From: Hyposmocoma kahamanoa
Taxonomy: Eukaryota > Arthropoda > Insecta > Lepidoptera > Cosmopterigidae
Direction of reading: 5' to 3'
Assembly: GCF_003589595.1 (NCBI RefSeq)
Contig: NW_020653726.1
Coordinates: 16,169,486-16,233,485, forward strand
DNA: 64,000 nt
Part shown: one piece after another, positions 50,301 to 59,300 of the stretch
Numbering within the stretch: position 1 is the first letter of the stretch
Layout of the letters: each line of letters opens with the position of its first letter
The notes under the pieces: generated by a model
The model's database searches: none
Told to the model about the DNA's origin: nothing
What the model saw: only the letters and a program-made list of their open reading frames with translations
Translations under genes and position numbers: made by a program

Positions 50301-53300
50301 CCTAGTTTGCCACCCTTAGAGCTACCCTCTTTCTAACAAAAAAAGAATAATCAAAATCGATTTACAAATTAGTTATCGTGTAACATTATATTGAAAAAAT
50401 GAATCGAATTGAGAACCTTCTCCTTTTTTTAAGTCGATTAAAAAATCGGCAGTGGGTGATAGGTTTTTGATTTTTTTATTACTGAGTTATTTGTAAAACA
50501 AACCTCGCAGGACTATATTGCTATTGTTATTTGCTGTCATTTATAGTTTTAGTTTCGTACAAAAAAATATTTAGATCGCTCTAAACGGTGATAACTCTGT
50601 GCGGACACAAAAGAAAGCGCTAGCGTAAATATCTGTTCGTTTCAAAATGCAGGCGTAGAGGTGGGGGTTGTCGGAGAGGACGCTTGTACATATGAACTTC
50701 ATATGTATTTGGTAGTAAGGTAGTTCATATTATGAACTACCTTACTACCAAATACAGATCTAAAAAATGTCATGTGGTATAAAAAAAGTTTATTTTAGCT
50801 AATTTTTTTATGTTTTGTGAAAAGTCATGGAACAAAAGTTGTTATTTATTTTGTTAGTAATATAGTCGTGAGTCGTTGTTAGTATTTCACAAATAACTCT
50901 TATACGCTGATGATGGATCCTCAGTCCCCACTAACTGACATATCTGACATTATTGACTCAACAGTAACTGAGTAAGACGTACGGGTCTCATAGGGTCGTA
51001 TTCCAGAACTCTACTCAAAGCTCAAGTCAGAATTTGAGCAGACTTGAATATGATTCCAAGCACTGGAAATACGACCCTAATGGCAAGGCATTGAGTATGA
51101 TTTTCAGTGCTCATTGCAATACTCAAGTCTAGAGTTGAGTGTTGAGTAGAGTTCTGGAATACGACACTCGGTTTCAAAAGCGAGTATACTCCACTTATCT
51201 ATGTACATGTTTGTTATGTATAAATATAACTCATCAAAATAACATAATTAACACGAGCTGCAGATAAAGATGTGATGTGCTAAATGGAAAATACGTTGCT
51301 CTGAATGTATTTCTCTAATACGATACGAGTGGTGTTGTTAAAAAACCGTTATTTTTTCTGAGGTAAAAAAAAAACAATGAAAAGAAACCGTTTTTTTTTC
51401 TGGAGTACGTTTTCTTTCTAAAATTATGAAAATAAAAATACGACAATATGACAATTGTATTATTTTTACTACATTTCCTCTTTTGTTGTTAATATTATTC
51501 TTCATAGATAAATTGCTTAAAATAAATGGGCAACACATTTATTTTGTTTATCATAGTGTTGTCAATTTGTGGCGAATTCCCCAAATTGCGAGGAATTTCA
51601 ACTCGATTGGGCATTTTGTGGGATTCACGTTATGTGGGGAAAATGCGGGGATTCTAACATTTTACCATTTTTTTTAAATCTATCGATTGCTGTTTTTATC
51701 AGTAATCATCAAAGTAGCGATACTTTGATGATTACTGATAAAAACACTCCTTATTTATTTATGAGCAATATTTTTTCCACATCGCACATATCCCTTATAT
51801 AGCAACATTTACATACAATTATTAGCAAGCCGATTATATAAAATTATTCGGTAGGATTTGAATGAAGGAAACGAAGACACAGAAAATGTTGATGAGATTA
51901 CAAGTGTGAGTAACACCTGTAACAGTAGTAACACCAGAATTGAAGATTACATTTTTGTAATAATTATCGTGGTAATTGGTTTTTATAAACATATTATATA
52001 TATTCACACTCATATATAGATATATATTCTTAAAACAAAGGTTAGTGTCTTATTTCATTTCAGTTATTCAATTTTACTTTTTCTGAAAAAAAAAAAACAA
52101 ATTTAGTAAAAAAACTTCATGTTTTTTTACTAAATTTGTTTTCATCAAATCATGGTTTTTTTTCAAGTTACAACACTAGATAGGACAGATAGTAATAGGA
52201 AAATGATCTGTATTTTTAAAGCGAAAAGGTTGTCGTGTTAATATTTTTTTGTTGACCAGAATTACTGGTAATGAAAATTTAAACTAAAACAATCTTTTCG
52301 TGGGCTAGTAAATTACACTTGAAATCGTCACATTGGTTAAATTCTGCTATCCGTTTATTTGCCTCGGACATATTCTGCGATTAGGTAGAAACAACTTCGA
52401 GAGGGAAGCCAAGAGGAGGATTCAGGAGGATACACTACGTCAAGTTTTCTCGTCACTCATACCGCAAGGTTTGAAAAAAAGGCTTTCAACTTGTTGTTGT
52501 TTTTTTTTTGGTGAAATTACAGGCACACGGAACTTGTCAACCCGTCTCACGGTGACGGGCGCAGGGACAGTGCCCCTCAGATCTTTGCGATTTAAAGCTC
52601 TGACTGGCACTGTAACTTTCATGGACAGGCATGTAACTTACCATCAGGCGCATGATTTGTTCGCCCCGCCACATGATATTATAAAAAAAAACAGTGCGCT
52701 CTGTTATGACATACGGAGCCGAGACGGGACACTTACGATTCGGTTAGTCCACCAGTTAAAAGTCGTTCAGCGAGCTGTGAAACGAACTATGATCGGAGTT
52801 TCTCTGATGGACAAGGTACGGAACGAGGTTATCCGACAGAGAACCAAGGCCGTCGATATAGCTGGTAGAATAAGCAAGCTGAAGTGGCAGTGGGCAGGCG
52901 ATATCTGTCGAAGAATCGACAACCGATGGGGGAAGCGAGTTCTTGAGTGGAGGCCACGGCTCGGCAAACGTAATGTCGTACGCCTTCTGGCCAGATGGAG
53001 TGACGATGTGCGAAAGGCTCCTGACAGCAGATGGATGCGACGAGTTGAGGATCGGGAATAGGCTGTTGATGATGACTCATTCGTAAGGCAGAGCCCCTTA
53101 ATAAAATTGTTTAACTTATAAATAAATGAACATAAAATAAACGTTCCACATCGACTTATGTAGCAGAGACGATCAGGAAATGCCCTTTTCCTGACCGCGG
53201 AGCTCGGCGTTGATGTGATTTTATTCTATAGCTTGTCTTATTGAAAAAGAAGCGACACACACATAATTCCAGCTTTTTTTGCTATGTAAACATTAGTATC

Positions 53301-56300
53301 ATGTTTAGAAGAATATGTACGTCTAATTATATGTAGGTATATAATATTATGGTCATTTTTATATGATAATGTAGATTTAAAATAATGCATTAAAATTTTT
53401 GCCACTGGCACACTACGGGTCGTATTCTCGAACTCTACTCAATGCTCAAGTCAGGATTGCACTGGAAACACAAGCACTGGAAATACGACCCTAATGGCAG
53501 GGACTTGAGTATGATTTCGAGTGCTTTAAACCATACTCAAATCCTGACTTGAGCATTGAGTAGAGTTCTAGAATACGACCCTACGTCTCCCTCTCTGTTG
53601 AGTCCTCCTCTGCCTCGAAAGGTTGTCTGGAACAGATCGCTTTCAGCGGTAAGGCTGCCTTTGCCCACATTAATTCTAAGTTGTCTATGTACCGTTTTTT
53701 TTTAATTTTTGCAAATTGATAAAGATGTACAATATGTTTGCAAATTTTTCTTTTTGGGGTTCCTCTCCTATTGAAGGTTGGACAACATCATGGCAATCCT
53801 GACTTTGGAGGCTGCTCTAAAGAGCGAGGTGGTACTGCAGCCGAACTATTCCCTCAAATTAAGATTAGAAAAAAACTACATTATTTCAAATTCAATAATA
53901 TAAAAGGATGGTCTTATATTTGTCAATCACTAGGTTTTTAAATTTTCCTCTATTTATATGGCTTTTTTGTTACGTAGTGTCGTTTATGGACCGGTTTCTA
54001 TGCCCTTGACTTTTGTAGTCACTCGCTATATACTTGTAGAATAAAGTTAATTGTGCAGTACAACTATGTAATATTAAATATTATGAACATTGTCAGAAAC
54101 AGCTCCATTTAGGACTCCGTATCTATAGGGCTATTATTGTTTAACCCGTAACCTCATTATCCAGTCCATTTCTGTTATCTAAACAAATAACCTTTGTTCC
54201 ACGACTTTCAAAAACTAGGACTTTATCACTTCTTATGCAAATCTTCATTTTTATTCATCGATTGTGGCAAGTTAAAAAAATGTGTGATTTCCGAATTGCA
54301 TTAGAATAATGCATGTATTTTAAAGTTACCAATCCCATGCTAAGAGGTTTTGGTTTATTCAAAATAACCCAATATCTATCTCTATTCAAATAACTGTAAA
54401 TGTATTGTGAGAAATTCATATGGACGTTATCTTAATGTGCATTATGTTTGACGCACTTGTTAGATTAATTCACATCTCAATTATTTGCGGAAACGCGATT
54501 GTGTAAACGTTGACCGTTACAAAACAAGTAAACATTGGTTTTTTGTTATAAAAAAAATAAGTGAGCATTTGACCTTCATCTCACCTGATGGAACGTGACG
54601 ATGAAGATCATCTAAATAATGCCTATTTACTCTCGCCTTGAATAGACCCAAGTTATAGCGTTATTCTCGGAATAACCCCAACATAGGGGTGCAACCTCAG
54701 CCTACGTCTAGTCCACCGATGATAGAAATGCATGAAATCATGCAATTCCATCGCAGACTCTCCGTGATATATCCTGTAGAATACCAAAAAGTAAGCAACT
54801 TAACGGTGGTGTTCAAGGCTCTGTATCTTCGTCTCTGCTAAATCCGAGTCACTTGTAAGCAGTGATCAGAATTGAGGGTGTTAAATAACCCAAAATTTGA
54901 ATACCTAACGTGAATAATAATGTGGACACTCCCTTATATAAATCCCTTAACTTCTCGTGATTAAATTTGAATATGCGTATTATTTAACGAAATTTGCTAA
55001 AAATTATTGTCCTAAAGAATAATGTTACATTTGTATTTTTATAGTGCGTACATCTGCGCACCAAAAGAATTTACTAAAGCGCCTAGATAGAACTAACTGC
55101 TGTGTCTTACATACAGCATAAAAAGCAGTAACTGCTATCTCTTTCACACAGTACGAAAATTAGATAAGACAAACTTTAAAAAACTTAGTCGTTATCAAAT
55201 ATTGACGGGTTCTATTGTTTGAGAATTTGATTTCTTCTTTTGAGAGAACAATAATTTTAGTCAATTAAAAAAAAAAAAAAATTGAATATGACTATATTAG
55301 GTTTATTTGTCGTCGACGTCGAAATGGGTATATCCATACTAAGAACACGTTCAAACTTTAAGCAACTTAACACCCTCAATTCCGATCATAGCTTATAAGC
55401 CTCTTAGCACGCTTCTCCTGATACCAAGGTGGCCATGTTGTTATTTAACGGAACTATCCCATACATGGCAGCAGCACTCCATACATAGAGGTGGGCGTTT
55501 AAACGAAAAGCACTTAAAAAAGTCTGCTTTTTAAAATAAGCGCATAAACACGCTTTTCATTTTAAGCGTAAGCGTTGTTTTTAAACATAAGGTCTATGCG
55601 CTTAAACGTTTTTCTAAACGACTTTTTAAGCATCAAACTAAAAAAGCGTTTAGGTGAAAAGCGCATTTACAAGCACACTTTTTAAACGTACGTTGTAACG
55701 TTAAAAAATAATCAGTTTTTTCGTTTTCAACGGTTAACAACTACAAAAGTTAAACAAAACGAACGCTTTTAAACGCCAATGAACAAAATGTTAATATAAT
55801 AATGTTATGTCATAATAAAAATATAACTCGTTTTTTACAAAAAAAACTTACTTATCTTAATACCTTTGTCTAATTACCTTTACAATGTTGCAAGCTTTTT
55901 TTAACATAAAAGACTATGCGCTTAAACGTTTTCTAAACGATTTTGTCAGCTTCAAATTAAAAATTTAGCACGCTTTTCTAAACAAAGCATAGCGTTTAAA
56001 CGTTTAAAAAATAAGCAGTTTTTCCCATCTTTATCCATACATGACGACTAGACTTGTGCTTGGTACAGCTGAAGCAATTGCGTAGTACTGTGCCACACAT
56101 TATCTATTTCTTCAAATACAAAACACAATGAAGGGGTGTAATCTATTTAATAAAAATCTAATATGCATATGTGACAAACGTTCGTTAATGATTTAATTTA
56201 TTCTGTTATTCCCCTTTTCGAACTGTTTAGGGAAAACTTAACCAGTTTATGTTAATTATGTGCGTAGTTTGATTTTACCTGTGGATAGTACGAAGGCCAT

Positions 56301-59300
56301 CAAGATACATTATTTGTTTCAAACATACGTAACATATAACGGTTCGTTATAAGGTCCTAATTTATTAACTGACACCCTATTAAGGTCGTGTTTAATATAA
56401 GACACGAAAGAGCTTTTGCTATCGAGACTACTGCAAAATCGTAAAGAAAACCTGTTTTGTACAGAATTATTTTTAAAATACAACCCCGCAAATTACTAAC
56501 AACATAAACAACAACTTTTCCATGTTGTGTCGAGTATGTTACTACGTGAAAGCAGTTTTTTTGGGATTTCCCCGCAACTAAAGTTTTTGGTTTCTTGTGT
56601 TATTTTACATTATTATAAATATGAGAATTAATGTTAGGAGAAATACATGAGTTAGCGTTGAGTAGATATTAATATTTACTATGGAAGTCGTCGTGGCAAA
56701 AACCTGTTGGTTTTAATTGCTAAATATGGTCTTAAAATGATGACTGACAACAGGATCTTAAGTAACTTATCTTACAACAATTAAAACGACGATAGAATGA
56801 ATTGCAGTGAGAAAACAAAGGTAAGAGCCCCGGTTCGTTGCGTCGTCGCAACGCACTGAGTGCCACACGAGCAATGCTGTGTCGCAACGTAACGCCGCGC
56901 CGCTTACTGTCGCACTAAAGGTGGGCGTTTAAACGAAAAGCATTTTAAAAAGTTTGCTTTTTAAAATAAGCACATGTCCAATTTTTTCAATTTAAACGTA
57001 AGTGTTAGTCAGTTCAATACTCAACAATTTATTTTTTTATTTTTTCGGCTTAATTATTTCGTCATTGTGAATAATAATTTTGTAAATAAATATAAAACTA
57101 ATGTTTTACAAATAAAGTTACTTAACTTAAAACTTTTAGTGATCTACTCTTGCTTTTCGCAATCAACACAATGTTGCAAGCTTTTTTATCATAAAAGTCT
57201 ATGCGCTTAAACGTTTTTCTAAACGGTTTTGTAACCTTCAAATTGAAAAGCGTTTGAGAGAAAAGCGATTTTATAAGCACGCTTTTTTTTAAAAGTATAA
57301 CGTTTGAACGTTTAAAAAAAGAAGCAGTTTTTTCCATCTCTATATGCACCGCAGCATTCCTCCTCGCTTCGACTCCTGGCCCCTTGACCGTTGCGCATGC
57401 GTTCTGGCGCCGCGCGCCGTTTCAACGCACCTAGTTGCTTGTAGTTCTAATTTTTGTGGAGTACAACGCAGCGTCTCCACACAGGCGTTCGCAAAGCCGA
57501 CGCAACGCATGGTGTGGCATCGCTCTAAAGCTCAATTCTATACTAGACAGAATCCAACTTTTGCACTTAAATATTGGGAATAATGTAACCTGTAATCTTT
57601 CATATGATATTTACATCAAATTGGACTTTGATCATTAGAAAAACCGGCAGGCAATTTTTTGCGCTGCCACCACTGCGCAACGCTAATAATTATTCGATTA
57701 ATCTAACGACTACAGTTCGTTTGTTCTATGTATTTTAAGAGTTATTTTATATGGTACATAATAAAGGTACATACACACGCAGAGTTCTTACTAATAACCT
57801 GAAATCTCATTCCTGTTATTAACAATAACCTTTGTAATATAATTTTTTTAAATACGATATTTTTTTACTTTATTTGCAAAGTACCAGTTGTTTCATAGAT
57901 TTGTTAACGTAAATATTTTAAAACATTTTTTGTAGGAATTAGTAATAAACGTAGTAGGTAAAAATTGTTTGTGCCATGTTAAGAAATATTACTTATACAG
58001 CAGGCCTTAAAACCCTCGTCACAAAATGAAGCTTTATGGTCAATAAATGTTAAGAATAGACCTTTTTTTAATCTACATTTACATCATAACTTAGTCTTAT
58101 GTAACACCTTTACTTACATTTTTAACCGACTTCAAAACAAAAACGCGGAGGTTATCAGTTATCACTTCGACTGTTTTTTTAAGTATGTTACGCGATAACT
58201 CTAAACTAATTTGTTAACCGATTTTGATGATTCTTTTTTGTTGGAAAGAGGGTAGTTCAGTATTGGTCCCATTAGAATTTGAAGATAATATTCCACCTCT
58301 AAGGATGACAAAACTAGGAGATGATTCCGGTTTCGCGCATTTTCTGGTAACCGATTTCAGAACTTGGCAAATAGATGTATTTCATTCCACGAACTTTTGA
58401 AGTAGCAGTAGAGCTCCTTGTGAAAGAGTTCGTCTAGGTAAGTCACTGCCACTTTACCTATTTCTGCCTCCAAGAAGTAATGTCAGCGTTACTGTGTTCC
58501 GGTTTTGAAGGATAAGGGTGCTGGTGATATTACAGGCACATGAGATTTGTCAACATGTCTCAGAGCGCAGGGCAGTGCCCCTCAGATCTTTGCGGTTTAA
58601 AGCTCTGAGTGACATTGTGACTGACAAGTCCCAACTGCCTATAATTTCACCAGAAAATATACAAAGGATAAATATTTCATGCCTTTTTTCTTTCCAGGAC
58701 CTCAGGAATGGAAGGCAGCATTACTGTGAACGGCATGGAGCGCAATCTGTCGAGTTTCCGCAAGCTCTCCTGCTACATCATGCAGGACAATCAGCTTCAT
58801 GGAAATCTGACTGTTGAAGAAGCTATGGCTGTTGCTACTGCCTTGAAACTGCCTTCGGCCACTACAAGGGCTGATAAGGAAGAAGTTGTAAGTTGAGCTA
58901 TTCTCCAATAATAAAGCTGCTTACTACATAGCTCTAGAAAGAGTTTGGTATAAATGTATGTAGTTTTGTTTACCACGAACAAAGAACGTTTGTCGATTGT
59001 ACCAATTGTGCTACGTTTTCCTTCCATGATATTTTATCTTGTATCCCTTCAAAACATTGCTTAAACTAGGGTACAGTACTTTAAGCAAAAAATGACTTCA
59101 ATATTTACTTTCATATTTTTCATTTCAAACCCGACGCAAAGTGGAGTCACCATATTACTTTTTTTATGACACCAAGTGACGGGACGCACAAGTCGTGCGC
59201 CTGGTGGTAAGCGACACGCTGGTCAATATCAGTTGCAGTGCCACTCAGAGCTTTAAATCCCAAAGATCTGAGGGGTACTGTCATCGCGCCCTCACCCTGA

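Noticed and set aside
52333..53061. 242-residue plus-strand ORF as a host gene
   Set aside because: It reads through an RTE-like LINE fragment, a nested repeat A and the rest of the LINE; no single protein is encoded.
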